Source: Staphylococcus simulans
Lineage (GTDB): Bacteria; Bacillota; Bacilli; Staphylococcales; Staphylococcaceae
Assembly (NCBI RefSeq): GCF_002902285.1
Contig: NZ_PPRU01000015.1
Location: 62,001-126,000 of the forward strand
DNA length: 64,000 bases
Reading direction: 5' to 3'
Shown: one piece after another, positions 47,118 through 57,587 of the stretch
Layout: every line of letters begins with the position of its first letter
How positions within the stretch are numbered: the stretch's first letter is position 1
Program-made: the position numbers and the translations under genes
Notes under the pieces: model-generated
What the model was told of the DNA's origin: nothing
What the model saw: only the letters and a program-made list of their open reading frames with translations
Database searches by the model: none

Positions 47118-48675
47118 AGCACAAGTAGCCATGGTATTGAACTTAGACAAATGTATCGGGTGTCACACATGTAGTGTCACTTGTAAGAACACTTGGACAA
47201 ACCGTCCGGGTGCAGAATATATTTGGTTTAATAACGTAGAAACAAAACCAGGTGTCGGTTATCCGAAACGCTGGGAAGACCAAGAGAAATATAAAGGTGG
47301 ATGGACACTGAACAAGAAAGGCAAATTAGACCTTAAAGCGGGCAGCCGCTGGTCTAAGATTGCTTTCGGTAAAATCTTCTACAACCCAGATATGCCAGTC
47401 ATTAAAGATTACTACGAGCCTTGGACTTACAACTACGAACATCTGACAACTGCAAAAGCAGGCAAACATTCTCCAGTTGCGACTGCACACTCAGTCATTT
47501 CTGGTGACAAAATGGATTTACATTGGGGTCCTAACTGGGAAGATGACTTAGCAGGCGGACACGTAACTGGGCCAGAAGATCCGAACATCCAACGTATTGA
47601 AGAAAAAATCCAATTCGACTTTGACCAAACATTCATGATGTATTTACCACGTTTATGTGAACACTGCTTAAACCCAAGCTGTGTAGCATCATGTCCATCA
47701 GGTGCAATGTACAAACGTGACGAAGATGGTATCGTGCTTGTTGACCAAGAAGCTTGTCGTGGATGGCGTTACTGTATGACAGGATGCCCATACAAAAAAG
47801 TTTACTTCAACTGGAAAACTAACAAAGCTGAAAAATGTACTTTCTGTTTCCCACGTGTTGAAGCTGGTTTACCAACAGTATGTTCAGAAACTTGTACTGG
47901 CCGTATGCGTTATTTAGGTGTATTACTGTATGACGCTGACCGTGTACATGAAGTTGCATCAACTGAAAATGAACAAGATTTATACGAAAAACAATGTGAT
48001 TTATTCTTAAATCCATATGATGAAGAAGTTATTGAACAAGCATTAAAAGACGGCGTATCAATGGAATGGATCGAAGCTGCACAAAACTCACCAGTTTATA
48101 AATTGGCAATCGAGTACAAATTAGCTTTCCCATTACACCCTGAATACCGTACATTACCAATGGTTTGGTATTGCCCACCATTAAGCCCAATCATGAACTA
48201 CTTCGAAGGTAAAGATTCAATCAAGAACCCAGATGCAATCTTCCCTGCAATTGAAGAAATGCGTTTACCGATTGAATACCTTGCAAGCTTATTGACTGCT
48301 GGTGATACAAAAGCAGTTAAAGAAGCATTACAACGTATGGCAATGATGAGAAGTTACATGCGTGCACAAGTGACAGGTAAAGACTTCGATTTAGATCGTT
48401 TAGACCGTCTTGGTTTAACAGAACGTCAAACTAAAGATATGTATCGTCTATTAGCGATTGCGAAATATGAAGATCGTTTCGTAATCCCAACATCTCACAA
48501 AGAACAATATATGGACACTTACGCTGCACAAGGCAGTCAAGGTTATGAATTCAGCGATAACACAATCGGCGGAAGCGGTTGTGACGGCTGTGGCGCACCA
48601 GTAGCAATGAAACCGGGACAAACTGGACAAGAAGCTTATAACGAAAGCTTCTATGGAGGGATTTTCCGTGATTAA
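47107..48675 (+). CDS. narH: Nitrate reductase beta subunit NarH
   Basis: 522 residues. Four Cys clusters for FS1-FS4: CIGCHTCSVTC near 18, CEHCLNPSCVASCP near 183, CRGWRYCMTGCP (with the Trp typical of the [3Fe-4S] site), and CTFCFPRVEAGLPTVCSETC. Carries electrons from NarI to NarG. TTG start with AAGGAGG nine bases upstream inside narG. The 3' end overlaps narJ. Confidence 0.95.
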   Translation: MKIKAQVAMVLNLDKCIGCHTCSVTCKNTWTNRPGAEYIWFNNVETKPGVGYPKRWEDQEKYKGGWTLNKKGKLDLKAGSRWSKIAFGKIFYNPDMPVIKDYYEPWTYNYEHLTTAKAGKHSPVATAHSVISGDKMDLHWGPNWEDDLAGGHVTGPEDPNIQRIEEKIQFDFDQTFMMYLPRLCEHCLNPSCVASCPSGAMYKRDEDGIVLVDQEACRGWRYCMTGCPYKKVYFNWKTNKAEKCTFCFPRVEAGLPTVCSETCTGRMRYLGVLLYDADRVHEVASTENEQDLYEKQCDLFLNPYDEEVIEQALKDGVSMEWIEAAQNSPVYKLAIEYKLAFPLHPEYRTLPMVWYCPPLSPIMNYFEGKDSIKNPDAIFPAIEEMRLPIEYLASLLTAGDTKAVKEALQRMAMMRSYMRAQVTGKDFDLDRLDRLGLTERQTKDMYRLLAIAKYEDRFVIPTSHKEQYMDTYAAQGSQGYEFSDNTIGGSGCDGCGAPVAMKPGQTGQEAYNESFYGGIFRD

Positions 48676-49243
48676 CCTGAATAACTTTTATAAATATCAA
48701 GAGTCAATCGGTTATTTTGCGCAACAATTGAACTTTCCAGAAAAGTTAACTTTCCATCCTAAGACGTTTGAAGATGTTTTCGATAGTCACCATCCAGCAT
48801 ATGCTGAGATGGTGGAATATCGTGAACGTATTCTAAGTTATCCGTTGACTGAAATTAAACAACTGTATACAGATACATTTGATTTTAATAAAGAAGCACC
48901 GCTGTATATGACTTACAATAAATTTGATACGCAGAAAGAACGCGGACAAATGTTAGCGAAACTCAAAGTACTCTATGAAATGTTCGGACTCGATATGGTC
49001 GATAATGAACTTTCAGACTTCTTACCGTTAATGCTTGAATTCTTATACGCTGCACAATGGCAAAACGATGATCGTGCAGAAGGCAATATCGAATTCATTA
49101 TTATGGTGATTGAAGATGGAACATTTGCGATGCTGAATCAATTAAGAGAAATGGATAGTCCGTATGCACCTTTAATTAAAGGCTTAAGAGAAACACTCAA
49201 ATTATGTTTACAACCAAGTGAAGAGGTGACACCGCATGCTTAA
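48668..49243 (+). CDS. narJ: Nitrate reductase assembly chaperone NarJ
   Basis: 191 residues from the GTG at 48668, chosen because GGAGGG lies seven bases upstream; an ATG five codons earlier overlaps that site. All-helical NarJ/DmsD fold with FGLDMVDNELSDFLPLMLEFL, the conserved core. Needed for molybdenum cofactor insertion into NarG; not part of the mature enzyme. Overlaps narH by 8 bp and narI by 8 bp. Confidence 0.9.
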   Translation: MINLNNFYKYQESIGYFAQQLNFPEKLTFHPKTFEDVFDSHHPAYAEMVEYRERILSYPLTEIKQLYTDTFDFNKEAPLYMTYNKFDTQKERGQMLAKLKVLYEMFGLDMVDNELSDFLPLMLEFLYAAQWQNDDRAEGNIEFIIMVIEDGTFAMLNQLREMDSPYAPLIKGLRETLKLCLQPSEEVTPHA

Positions 49244-49922
49244 TCAATTTTTGTGGGTCATATACCCATATTTATGTATCGCCATTTTTATTCTCGGTCA
49301 TATTGCTCGCTTTAGATATGACCAATTCTCTTGGACAGCAAAGTCCAGTGAATTTATTGAAAAGAAACGTTTGAAATGGGGCAGTTTATTATTCCACTTA
49401 GGGATTATCCCGGTAGCAATCGGACACTTTGTGGGTTTAGTAATCCCGCCATCATGGATCAGCGCAATGGGAGTCAGCCATGAGATGTACCATTTCGGGG
49501 CTGTATATATCGGTAGTATTTTTGGTATAATAACATTAATTGGAATGTTTTTATTAACGTCACGCCGTGTATCAGTTAAGAATATCAGACATCTTAGTTC
49601 TGCATCAGATATGGTTGTAAACTTTTTCTTGTTGATTCTTGTATTTATGGGGTGCTATGCAACGTTAGTAACAAATGCGGTTATGCCAGATTTTGATTAT
49701 AGATCATCAATTTCTGTATGGTTCAGACAATTATTCACATTTGGACCAGATGCAAATTTAATGACAGATGTGCCATGGTCATTTAAACTTCATGTATTAC
49801 TTGGTTTTGGTATCTTTGCGTTATGGCCATTCACAAGATTGGTTCATGTGTGGAGTGTACCATTGACTTATGCGAGCAGAAGTTACATTATTTACCGCAG
49901 AAACAAAGTCAAACATAGATAG
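49236..49922 (+). CDS. narI: Nitrate reductase gamma subunit NarI (cytochrome b)
   Basis: 228 residues, five hydrophobic helices. Histidines in FILGHIARFRYD, FHLGIIPVAIGHFVG and FKLHVLLGFGIFALWPFTRLVH fit the ligands of the two b hemes. Oxidises menaquinol and passes electrons to NarH. GAGGTGA is six bases before the ATG. No obvious terminator separates it from nreA 11 bp later, so narGHJI and nreABC may be co-transcribed. Confidence 0.93.
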   Translation: MLNQFLWVIYPYLCIAIFILGHIARFRYDQFSWTAKSSEFIEKKRLKWGSLLFHLGIIPVAIGHFVGLVIPPSWISAMGVSHEMYHFGAVYIGSIFGIITLIGMFLLTSRRVSVKNIRHLSSASDMVVNFFLLILVFMGCYATLVTNAVMPDFDYRSSISVWFRQLFTFGPDANLMTDVPWSFKLHVLLGFGIFALWPFTRLVHVWSVPLTYASRSYIIYRRNKVKHR

Positions 49923-49933
49923 GAGGAGACAAT

Positions 49934-50389
49934 TTGAATAGTGTAGTTGCGACGGGTTACTTTAACTATCAAGTTGCTTTGGAAGAAATCAGAGAAGAAG
50001 AACAGTTTGATTTTGCGGCGATTGCTTTGCCTGAAGATGACTCACATAGTGCAGTCATCAAATGGAGACATGCGTCAGGCAATCTCAATAACCGCTATCA
50101 GCTGATTGTCTTGCGCCCTGGCAAGGGGTTGGCTGGTCTTGTTATCCGAACTGGCTCTAGAATGATTATCGATGATGTCAATACTGTGCTGAGTCCAAAC
50201 GACAAGCTCAGTTATCCGATTGTTTTAAGTGAATCACTGACAGCAATGGTTGCCATTCCTTTATGGCATGATAATCGTGTGTATGGCGCATTGTTGCTAG
50301 GTCAACGTAATGGGCGTCCATTGCCTGAAGGCAGTGAAGAGATTCGCATTAATCACAGGTTAGGGAGTTTTAGAGATGAAATCAATTGA
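49934..50389 (+). CDS. nreA: Nitrate receptor NreA (GAF domain)
   Basis: 151 residues, a single GAF domain (FDFAAIALPEDDSHSAVIKWRHASGN, then AMVAIPLWHDNRVYGALLLGQR). In S. carnosus NreA binds nitrate and releases inhibition of NreB. TTG start, AGGAGG seven bases upstream. The end overlaps nreB by 14 bp. Confidence 0.93.
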   Translation: MNSVVATGYFNYQVALEEIREEEQFDFAAIALPEDDSHSAVIKWRHASGNLNNRYQLIVLRPGKGLAGLVIRTGSRMIIDDVNTVLSPNDKLSYPIVLSESLTAMVAIPLWHDNRVYGALLLGQRNGRPLPEGSEEIRINHRLGSFRDEIN

Positions 50390-51425
50390 TAACCGTGAAA
50401 AAATACAAGAATTATTGACCAAGTATTATTTAAATACCAATGAAAAAATGGTGTTTTTAAATAAGGAAGGTCAAGTGATCGCGTTGAATGAAGCGGCGGA
50501 AGAGGTCTTTTCTGAAGAAAATGACTATAGTCAAATGACGAATGCGATTTGCAGAAGATGCGAAGGTTATTCAAATGAGTTTGATATTATGTCATGTGAA
50601 AACTGTTTCTTAGAAGCGTTAGAAATCGGCAAAGGCAGCTTCCAAGTCTTTATGCGCACACGAGACAATAAAATTGAACCATACACTGCTTCATACGAAA
50701 TCATCGATACAGCCAATGAAATCTATGCATTTACACTACACAATGTTTCTCCTCAGATTGAACGACAAGATAAACGTTATCAGCGTTTGATGATGCAAAA
50801 AACAATTTCAGCACAAGAAAATGAACGTAAGCGGATTTCCAGAGAATTACATGATGGTATTGTCCAAGAATTGATTAATGTAGACGTTGAATTACGTTTA
50901 TTGAAGTATCAACAAGATAAAGATGAAATGGTTGATAATTCTAAGCGTATTGAAGGCATTATGTCACGTTTAATCGATGATGTCCGTAATTTATCTGTAG
51001 AGTTGCGCCCATCTTCATTAGATGACTTAGGACTAGACGCTGCTTTCCGCTCTTACTTTAAACAGTTCGAAAAGAACTATGGTGTGCATATTGCGTATCA
51101 TACTGATTTTTCGGCACAACGTTTTGACAGCGAAATCGAAACGGTAGTTTATCGTGTGGTACAAGAAGCATTATTCAATGCGCTGAAATATGCACAAGTA
51201 GACACAGTTTACGTTTCCTTACACTTAGGAGAAGCGTCCATTATCGCTGAAGTGAGCGATCACGGTACAGGATTCAATATAGGTGATAAAGCCAAAGGAA
51301 CCGGCCTAGGATTATTCGGCATGAATGAACGTGCTGAATTAGTCAATGGTTCGGTTAATATTGATTCACAAGTGGGACGTGGTACAATAGTGACGTTAGA
51401 AGTTCCAATAACTGATAAACGATAG
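50376..51425 (+). CDS. nreB: Oxygen-sensing histidine kinase NreB
   Basis: 349 residues, soluble. PAS domain with Cys59, Cys62, Cys74 and Cys77 (CRRC, CENC) for an oxygen-labile [4Fe-4S] cluster; phospho-acceptor His159 in [12 protein letters not shown] (HisKA_3); HATPase with ALFNALKYA and GTGLGLFGM. Autophosphorylates without oxygen and passes phosphate to NreC. These positions equal the published S. carnosus numbers, which supports both the start and the species. Confidence 0.95.
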   Translation: MKSIDNREKIQELLTKYYLNTNEKMVFLNKEGQVIALNEAAEEVFSEENDYSQMTNAICRRCEGYSNEFDIMSCENCFLEALEIGKGSFQVFMRTRDNKIEPYTASYEIIDTANEIYAFTLHNVSPQIERQDKRYQRLMMQKTISAQENERKRISRELHDGIVQELINVDVELRLLKYQQDKDEMVDNSKRIEGIMSRLIDDVRNLSVELRPSSLDDLGLDAAFRSYFKQFEKNYGVHIAYHTDFSAQRFDSEIETVVYRVVQEALFNALKYAQVDTVYVSLHLGEASIIAEVSDHGTGFNIGDKAKGTGLGLFGMNERAELVNGSVNIDSQVGRGTIVTLEVPITDKR

Positions 51426-51436
51426 GAGACTTGATG

Positions 51437-52090
51437 TTGAGAATTGTTATTGCAGATGATCACGCAGTGGTGAGAACGGGCTTCTCTATGATCTTGAATT
51501 TTCAAGAGGATATGGAAGTCGTAGATACTGCTGCTGAGGGTGTTGAAGCATACCAAAAAGTGATGCAGCATCGCCCTGACGTGTTAATTATGGATTTAAG
51601 CATGCCGCCAGGGGAGTCAGGTTTGATTGCGACAAGTAAAATTATGGAAAGTTTTCCTGAAACAAAAATACTTATTTTAACGATGTATGATGATGATGAA
51701 TATCTGTTCCATGTCTTAAGAAATGGCGCGAAAGGCTATATTCTAAAGAACGCACCAGATGAACAATTAATTTCAGCTGTGCGTACGGTTTATCGCGGCG
51801 ACACTTATATTGACCCTAAAATGACGACATCATTGGTCAATGAATTTGTGAATAATTCTGACCAAGATGGCAAAAATACGAATGATCCGTTTCGGATTTT
51901 ATCTAAACGCGAGTTAGAAGTATTGCCTTTAATTGCCAAAGGTTATGGAAATAAAGACATCGCAGAAAAATTATTTATTTCAGTGAAAACTGTAGAAGCA
52001 CATAAAACACATATTATGCAGAAGTTAGAATTAAAATCTAAACCAGAATTAGTGGAGTATGCCTTAAAGAAAAAATTGCTTGATTTTTAA
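51437..52090 (+). CDS. nreC: Response regulator NreC (LuxR type)
   Basis: 217 residues from the TTG at 51437. This start gives phospho-acceptor D53 ([14 protein letters not shown]) and eight-base spacing to AGGAG; the ATG one codon earlier and a TTG before it are alternatives. Receiver domain 1-120, LuxR/NarL helix-turn-helix about 150-215 ([35 protein letters not shown] region). Activates narG, nir and narT. Ends the nreABC run, with a terminator after it. Confidence 0.93.
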   Translation: MRIVIADDHAVVRTGFSMILNFQEDMEVVDTAAEGVEAYQKVMQHRPDVLIMDLSMPPGESGLIATSKIMESFPETKILILTMYDDDEYLFHVLRNGAKGYILKNAPDEQLISAVRTVYRGDTYIDPKMTTSLVNEFVNNSDQDGKNTNDPFRILSKRELEVLPLIAKGYGNKDIAEKLFISVKTVEAHKTHIMQKLELKSKPELVEYALKKKLLDF

Positions 52091-52104
52091 ATAGGAATGA
52101 CATT

Positions 52105-52135
52105 GAACTCATCAAAATAGATGAGTTCTTTTTTT
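52105..52135 (+). terminator. Terminator after nreC
   Basis: GAACTCATC-AAAATA-GATGAGTTC followed by seven T. Confidence 0.92.
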
Positions 52136-52255
52136 AATTTAAAGTCGAACAATTTGAATAGTATGTGACTAATATGTGAAAAAATTGTGATGAAAAAAGC
52201 CTTTAACATGCTGATTTCAACTAAAATAGAGGGATTAGGGAAAAGCCGAATGTTT

Positions 52256-52300
52256 TAAGGGAATGCCCTTATGTTCAATAATTCACCTAAATAATACACT
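52256..52300 (+). promoter_or_regulatory. narT promoter with NreC site
   Basis: TAAGGGAATGCCCTTA (52256-52271) is an NreC-type dyad. TACACT (52295-52300) is the likely -10 with a poor -35 (TGTTCA, 52272-52277). The dyad is centred near -43, as at narG. A further AGGGATTAGGGAAA lies just upstream (52229-52243). Confidence 0.65.
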
Positions 52301-52310
52301 ATTAAGTGTA

Positions 52311-52375
52311 AGCAGTATCTTTAACTGATGAATAAAATAACTTCGACTCAAAAAACACATCAGGGGGATACTGCT
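52311..52375 (+). promoter_or_regulatory. Structured 5' leader of narT
   Basis: AGCAGTATC (52311-52319) pairs with GATACTGCT (52367-52375) and, nested, CTGATG (52325-52330) with CATCAG (52358-52363), enclosing a 27-nt A-rich loop. It starts almost at the predicted transcription start. No T run follows, so it is not a simple terminator. Confidence 0.5.
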
Positions 52376-52421
52376 GCTCTTATTAAATATGATATGAAAA
52401 TGTAATGTTAGGGTGAAAAAA

Positions 52422-53588
52422 ATGAACAAATCTAGAGGCGGTTTACAGTTAACCATCCAAACGTTGAGTTTGGTTGCCGGCTTCATGGTATGGAGTATCA
52501 TTGCACCATTGATGCCGCTGATTTCAGAAGACATTAAAATTACGAGCGGACAAGTTTCAATTGTACTCGCAATACCAGTTATTTTAGGATCTATTCTTCG
52601 TATCCCATTCGGTTATTTAACAAACGTTATTGGCGCAAAATGGGTCTTCTTCGCAAGTTTTATTATTCTATTAGTACCTATCTTTTTATTAAGTTCAGCA
52701 ACATCAGTTAACATGTTAATGATTGCAGGCTTCTTCTTAGGGGTAGCAGGTGCGACTTTCTCAGTTGGGGTAACGTCATTACCTAAATATTTTCCTAAAG
52801 AAAAAGTTGGTTTAGCGAATGGTATTTACGGTATGGGTAACTTAGGGACAGCCGTATCTTCATTCTTAGCACCACCATTAGCAGGTGTTATCGGTTGGCA
52901 ATCAACAGTGAGATTATACTTAATCTTAATGGCAGTATTCGCAATCATAATGTTCTTCTTAGGAGATGCTAAAGAACCTAAAGTTAAGGTTCCATTTGTA
53001 GCACAAGCGAAAGATTTATTAAAAGACTTACGTTTATATTACTTAAGCTTATGGTATTTCATTACGTTCGGTTCTTTCGTAGCATTTGGTATCTTCTTAC
53101 CTAAATACTTAGTTGATCATTTCAATTTGACTTCAGTAGACGCAGGAATCAGAGCAGGGGTCTTCATCGCGATTGCGACATTACTTAGACCGCTTGGTGG
53201 TATCATCGGGGACAAAATTGATGCGGTGATGGCATTAAAAGTCGACTTTATTATTATGATTATCGGTGCTGTCTTATTAGGTATTTCTGATGGTATCTTA
53301 TTATTTACAATCGGATGCTTAACAATCAGTGCATGTGCAGGTATCGGTAACGGTTTAGTATTCAAATTAGTACCGCATTACTTCCACAAAGAAGCAGGTG
53401 TCGCAAACGGTATCGTATCAATGATGGGTGGTCTTGGAGGATTCTTCCCACCATTAGTGATTACGTATGTGACAAGCTTAACAGGAACAAGCCACTTAGC
53501 TTTCATCTTCTTAGCATTATTCGGAGTGATTGCGTTTATCACAATGTGGCATTTAGGCAAGAGAAACCGTTCGCTTGCAGCTAAATAA
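52422..53588 (+). CDS. narT: Nitrate/nitrite transporter NarT
   Basis: 388 residues from the ATG at 52422 (AGGGTGA upstream; a GTG three codons earlier overlaps it). This is the size known for S. carnosus NarT. NNP-family MFS protein with 12 helices; the nitrate signature [19 protein letters not shown] near helix 5 and [16 protein letters not shown] near helix 11 are present. Imports nitrate for NarGHI. Own promoter under NreC-type control. Confidence 0.94.
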   Translation: MNKSRGGLQLTIQTLSLVAGFMVWSIIAPLMPLISEDIKITSGQVSIVLAIPVILGSILRIPFGYLTNVIGAKWVFFASFIILLVPIFLLSSATSVNMLMIAGFFLGVAGATFSVGVTSLPKYFPKEKVGLANGIYGMGNLGTAVSSFLAPPLAGVIGWQSTVRLYLILMAVFAIIMFFLGDAKEPKVKVPFVAQAKDLLKDLRLYYLSLWYFITFGSFVAFGIFLPKYLVDHFNLTSVDAGIRAGVFIAIATLLRPLGGIIGDKIDAVMALKVDFIIMIIGAVLLGISDGILLFTIGCLTISACAGIGNGLVFKLVPHYFHKEAGVANGIVSMMGGLGGFFPPLVITYVTSLTGTSHLAFIFLALFGVIAFITMWHLGKRNRSLAAK

Positions 53589-53628
53589 GAACGGTATGGA
53601 TGAATGAACATGTAAATATTGAAGACGT

Positions 53629-53663
53629 AAGGACCACTAATAGATGAATGTTAGTGGTCCTTA
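53629..53663 (+). terminator. Hairpin after narT
   Basis: AAGGACCACTAA pairs perfectly with TTAGTGGTCCTT. The T tract is poor, so termination may depend on the next hairpin too. Confidence 0.6.
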
Positions 53664-53671
53664 GTCATATT

Positions 53672-53719
53672 AAAAAGCAGGACAAGAGAAAGGTGATAGA
53701 CTTACATTTGTCCTGCTTT
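53672..53719 (-). terminator. Terminator after FtsW-like gene
   Basis: Minus strand AAAGCAGGACAAA pairs with TTGTCCTGCTTTTT around a 22-nt loop; T run follows. Confidence 0.75.
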
Positions 53720-53724
53720 GAATG

Positions 53725-54924
53725 TTATTTAATTGCTTGAAGTTTAGTGTGCGCGGTACGTTCACGATTAATTTTACGTGTCGTCATAATCAATGCCGCA
53801 AATGCAATACTGACACTTAACATCGATGAACCGCCATAGCTGAGCAACGGTAAGGTTACACCTGTTAAAGGAATGGTACCTGAAACACCGCCGATATTAA
53901 CGAAGGCTTGGATAAAGATGTAACTGCCGATACCGATACATATCAGCTTGTAGAAGTGATTTGAAGTACGGTTAGCATAGATTAAACTTTTCACCACAAT
54001 GAGTCCATAGAGTCCTAAGACAATCAGTACCCCGATTAAGCCTAACTCTTCAGACAAGACAGTGAAAATAAAGTCTGTATGCGGCTCTGGCAGGTACCCA
54101 AGTTTTGAAACTCCATTGCCGAGTCCTTTACCGAATAAACCGCCATTACCGATTGAAATTAAAGCACTTGTCAGCTGATACCCTTCATTATTTTCATATT
54201 TGAAAGGATTTAAGAAAACAGCAATACGTTTGATTCTGTAAATGTTCTTCGTATCAAAGAGTAATGTATAAATCAGATACATTGCTACAGGCAAGAGTGC
54301 GATACCAAAGATTTGTACTTTAATTTTATTCTTAATATCAGAATAAAGTAAAATGCATCCTATAATGACGACGGTTAACATGGTTCCTCCTAAGTCACCT
54401 TGTAAGAGTACAAGGACCAGACCAAAGCCTAATAAGAGTAACGGTGGAATTAAATGATTAATTTGATAGTCACGCTGTCTGCTTAATCGTCGATCAATGA
54501 TGTATGAGAAATAAAATATAGAAGCGAGTTTTAAAAACTCGGAAGATTGGAGACTGAAAAATCCTAAGTTCAGCCAGTTTTTGGAACCGTTGATTTCTTT
54601 ACCTATTAATAAGGTTAAAGCTAAAAGTCCAAAGGTAACTAACAGCATGATCAATTGAACATTTGGAGATTTAAAGAAATCGATTCTGACAAAAAGAGAG
54701 AAAAAGATTATGATAAGTCCAATCACGAAATAAATAGCTTGGCGTTTCATGAAATGGTTGCTTGCGACAGGGTAGCCGCCTGTTAAAGAACCTTTTGAAG
54801 CGGGTACCATACTAGCACTATAAACCATGACAATCCCAATAAAACCAAGCAGGATAAAGGTTATGATCAAACTCAGATCCACACCTTTAGTTGCGTTACG
54901 CAACGTTCTGAGAAATTTCTTCAA
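53725..54924 (-). CDS. SEDS-family protein, FtsW-like
   Basis: 399 residues, about ten hydrophobic helices. GIVMVYSAS in helix 1, GKEINGSKNWLNLG, GNGGLFGKGLGNGVSKLGYLPEPHTDFIFTVLSEELG and GTIPLTGVTLPLLSYGGSSML are diagnostic FtsW/RodA/SpoVE blocks, closer to FtsW than RodA. SEDS proteins polymerise lipid II with a partner class B PBP. It is not in a dcw cluster here and no PBP gene is adjacent, so it may be the divisome FtsW or an additional copy. Confidence 0.82.
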   Translation of the reverse strand: MKKFLRTLRNATKGVDLSLIITFILLGFIGIVMVYSASMVPASKGSLTGGYPVASNHFMKRQAIYFVIGLIIIFFSLFVRIDFFKSPNVQLIMLLVTFGLLALTLLIGKEINGSKNWLNLGFFSLQSSEFLKLASIFYFSYIIDRRLSRQRDYQINHLIPPLLLLGFGLVLVLLQGDLGGTMLTVVIIGCILLYSDIKNKIKVQIFGIALLPVAMYLIYTLLFDTKNIYRIKRIAVFLNPFKYENNEGYQLTSALISIGNGGLFGKGLGNGVSKLGYLPEPHTDFIFTVLSEELGLIGVLIVLGLYGLIVVKSLIYANRTSNHFYKLICIGIGSYIFIQAFVNIGGVSGTIPLTGVTLPLLSYGGSSMLSVSIAFAALIMTTRKINRERTAHTKLQAIK

Positions 54925-55082
54925 TTTTAGTCACCTCTACGATTGTCTGTTTTTCCTTAAACGCGATGTGAAATATAATGCATTAAATATCTATTATATA
55001 GATTTTGTTTACAACTATCCACCTTTTATAGGTAAAAGAAAATTGAATGAAACACAAATAAAAAAATAGAGTATGTACAAAT

Positions 55083-55115
55083 AAAAAAGAAGCCTTGAAA
55101 TGACTTCAAGACTTC
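55083..55115 (-). terminator. Terminator after mvaS
   Basis: Minus strand GAAGTCTTG-N8-CAAGGCTTC with G-U pairs, followed by TTTTTTAT. Confidence 0.75.
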
Positions 55116-55149
55116 CAGAACAAGCATTGCTTCACACAAGCTTTATCTA

Positions 55150-56319
55150 TTATTTTACGGTATCATAGTAACGAATGTTGTCTGAGATTTCTTTAAGGTA
55201 GAAGTTGCCTTTTGGTTCAACTGCTAACTCAGTTTCAGCATCAAATTCAAGGTTGTCGAAGCGTTTGAAGAATGATTCGTACTCTTCAACAGATAATGCT
55301 TTTCGGTTTTTCAACATTGCTTGGTGAGCTTCAACATCAAGTGCATCTTTGAAGCCGTCTGCAAGTGTAGCTGTGAAGAATTCACCTACTGAACCAGAAC
55401 CATAGCTGAATAGACCGATACGGTCTCCGCTATTTAAATCATGGTTTTCAAGTAAAGAAATCAAGCTTAAATAAAGTGAACCTGTATAGATATTTCCGAC
55501 ATAGCGGTTATAATCCGTAGCAGATTTGTAACTGTCATTTAATCTTGCTTGTGTATCTTCTGAGGCTGTATCTGTTAAAATAGAATCAAGTGCTTTTTGA
55601 CCCATCTTTGTGAATGGTACATGGAAGCATAACGCAGCAAAGTCAGACAATGATTTATGATAACGTTTCGCGTACTCGTTCCAACTTTCTTGGAAAGAAT
55701 GGATATAAGCATCTTTAGATAATTTACCGTCAACAAGCGGATAAATTTCACCAGATGGTCTCCAGAAATCGTAAACGTCTTCTGTAAATGCAACTGAATC
55801 ATCATGCAACTCAGCAATACGCGGGTTATGACTGATTACCATAGCGACTGCACCAGCACCTTGTGTCGGTTCACCGCCACTGTTAAGTCCGTAACGCGCA
55901 GTATCACTTGCGATAACTAATACTTTTTCATTAGGACGTGGTACTAAATAATCTTTTGCCATTTGAATCGCAGGAGTCGCTGCATAGCATGCTTCTTTCA
56001 TTTCGAAACAGCGTGCAAAAGGTTGAATTCCTAGTAGATGATGAATCTGTACAGCAGACGCTTTCGCTGAATCAATTGCTGATTCAGTTGCGACAATAAC
56101 CATCGTAATATCTTTCTTGTCTTGTTCTGTCAAGATAGGTTGAGCAGCGTTCGCACCCATTGTTACAATGTCTTGACTGACTGGGCTTACAGCCATTTCA
56201 GTCTGACCGATACCAATCAGAAACTTGTTTGGATCTACATTGCGTGCTTCGGCTAAATCAGCCATATCTACGTAAAAGTTCGGAATATAAAAATTAAGTT
56301 GGTCGATACCAATTGTCAT
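55150..56319 (-). CDS. mvaS: Hydroxymethylglutaryl-CoA synthase
   Basis: 389 residues. Catalytic Glu79 (VATESAID), nucleophile Cys111 ([12 protein letters not shown]) and a His in [13 protein letters not shown] near 233 match S. aureus MvaS. Condenses acetyl-CoA with acetoacetyl-CoA in the mevalonate pathway that supplies isoprenoids. Divergent from the thiolase-mvaA operon, 111 bp apart; the two directions together cover the first three steps. Confidence 0.95.
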   Translation of the reverse strand: MTIGIDQLNFYIPNFYVDMADLAEARNVDPNKFLIGIGQTEMAVSPVSQDIVTMGANAAQPILTEQDKKDITMVIVATESAIDSAKASAVQIHHLLGIQPFARCFEMKEACYAATPAIQMAKDYLVPRPNEKVLVIASDTARYGLNSGGEPTQGAGAVAMVISHNPRIAELHDDSVAFTEDVYDFWRPSGEIYPLVDGKLSKDAYIHSFQESWNEYAKRYHKSLSDFAALCFHVPFTKMGQKALDSILTDTASEDTQARLNDSYKSATDYNRYVGNIYTGSLYLSLISLLENHDLNSGDRIGLFSYGSGSVGEFFTATLADGFKDALDVEAHQAMLKNRKALSVEEYESFFKRFDNLEFDAETELAVEPKGNFYLKEISDNIRYYDTVK

Positions 56320-56430
56320 AAATAACCAACATCCTTTCTTGATATGTTAAATCACTTTAAATCATATCAAAAGAGGGTACAAAAATACAATTTTAAATTA
56401 GTAGCTAGTGATAAAAAAGGAGACTAAATT

Positions 56431-57582
56431 ATGAGCAAAATCGCAATTGTTAGTGCAAAACGTACACCAGTAGGAAAATTCAGAGGGAAATTAAGAGATT
56501 ATTCTGCAGTACAACTTGGCACCATCGCTTTAGAAGCAGCAATTGATGCTATCAATCTGCCGAAAGATAAAATCGAGAATGTAATTTTTGGTAACGTATT
56601 GCAAGCAGGCAACGGTCAGAATCCAGCACGCCAAATCTTGGTGAATGCCGGATTGCCGACATCAACTCCTGGAATGACTATCAACGAAGTATGCGGATCT
56701 GGTTTAAAAGCTGTAATCTTAGGTAAACAACTGATTCAATTAGGGGAAGCAAAAGTTGTCGCAGTTGGCGGTGTTGAAAGTATGACAAATGCACCGAAAC
56801 TGGTATTACCTGGACAAGAAAAACCTGTACCAAGCTTTATGCATGACGGTTTGACAGATGCGTTTGAAAATGTACCGATGGGGATTACGGCTGAACGTAT
56901 TGCGGATAAATATGAAGTGACACGTGAACAACAAGATGCGTTTGCGGTCAATTCACATCAAAAAGCGTACGAAGCATCTCAAGCTGGTAAATACCAAGCA
57001 GAAATGATTCCATTAACAGATGCAGATGGCGAAGAAATGACAATGGACGAAGGAATCCGCGGTAACAGTAATGTAGAGAAACTTGCGACTTTAGATACTA
57101 TCTTCAAAGAAGACGGTACAGTAACAGCAGGAAATGCTTCAAGTATCAATGACGGTGCATCAGCCTTAATCTTAATGGATGCAGACTATGCACGTGAAAA
57201 CGGCTATGAAATTATGGGGATTTTAGGTGATTACGCAGAAGTCGGTTGTGATCCTGAAATTATGGGTATCGCACCTTACTATGCTGTATCTAAATTATTA
57301 GAGAAAACAAATCAAACAATTGATGATATTGATTTAGTAGAAATGACAGAAGCATTTTCAGTTCAAAGTATTGCGGTTAAAGAGAATTTGAACATTCCAG
57401 ATGAGAAATTGAACATCTACGGCGGCGCAGTCGCAATCGGTCATCCAATCGGTGCTTCAGGGGCACGTTTAGTGACATCATTAGTTCATGAACTGCATCA
57501 AGAAAATAAACACAACGGTATTGCAACAGCATGTATCGGTGGCGGTTTAGGTATCGCATTAGAAGTTGAAAAAGGAGAGTAA
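56431..57582 (+). CDS. Acetyl-CoA C-acetyltransferase (thiolase)
   Basis: 383 residues. Active Cys88 (NEVCGSGLKA), His near 339 (AIGHPIGASGAR) and Cys near 369 (TACIGGGLGIALE). Forms acetoacetyl-CoA. It lies six bases before mvaA, so it probably serves the mevalonate pathway rather than fatty-acid degradation. AAAGGAG precedes the ATG. Confidence 0.93.
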   Translation: MSKIAIVSAKRTPVGKFRGKLRDYSAVQLGTIALEAAIDAINLPKDKIENVIFGNVLQAGNGQNPARQILVNAGLPTSTPGMTINEVCGSGLKAVILGKQLIQLGEAKVVAVGGVESMTNAPKLVLPGQEKPVPSFMHDGLTDAFENVPMGITAERIADKYEVTREQQDAFAVNSHQKAYEASQAGKYQAEMIPLTDADGEEMTMDEGIRGNSNVEKLATLDTIFKEDGTVTAGNASSINDGASALILMDADYARENGYEIMGILGDYAEVGCDPEIMGIAPYYAVSKLLEKTNQTIDDIDLVEMTEAFSVQSIAVKENLNIPDEKLNIYGGAVAIGHPIGASGARLVTSLVHELHQENKHNGIATACIGGGLGIALEVEKGE

Positions 57583-57587
57583 GCAAC

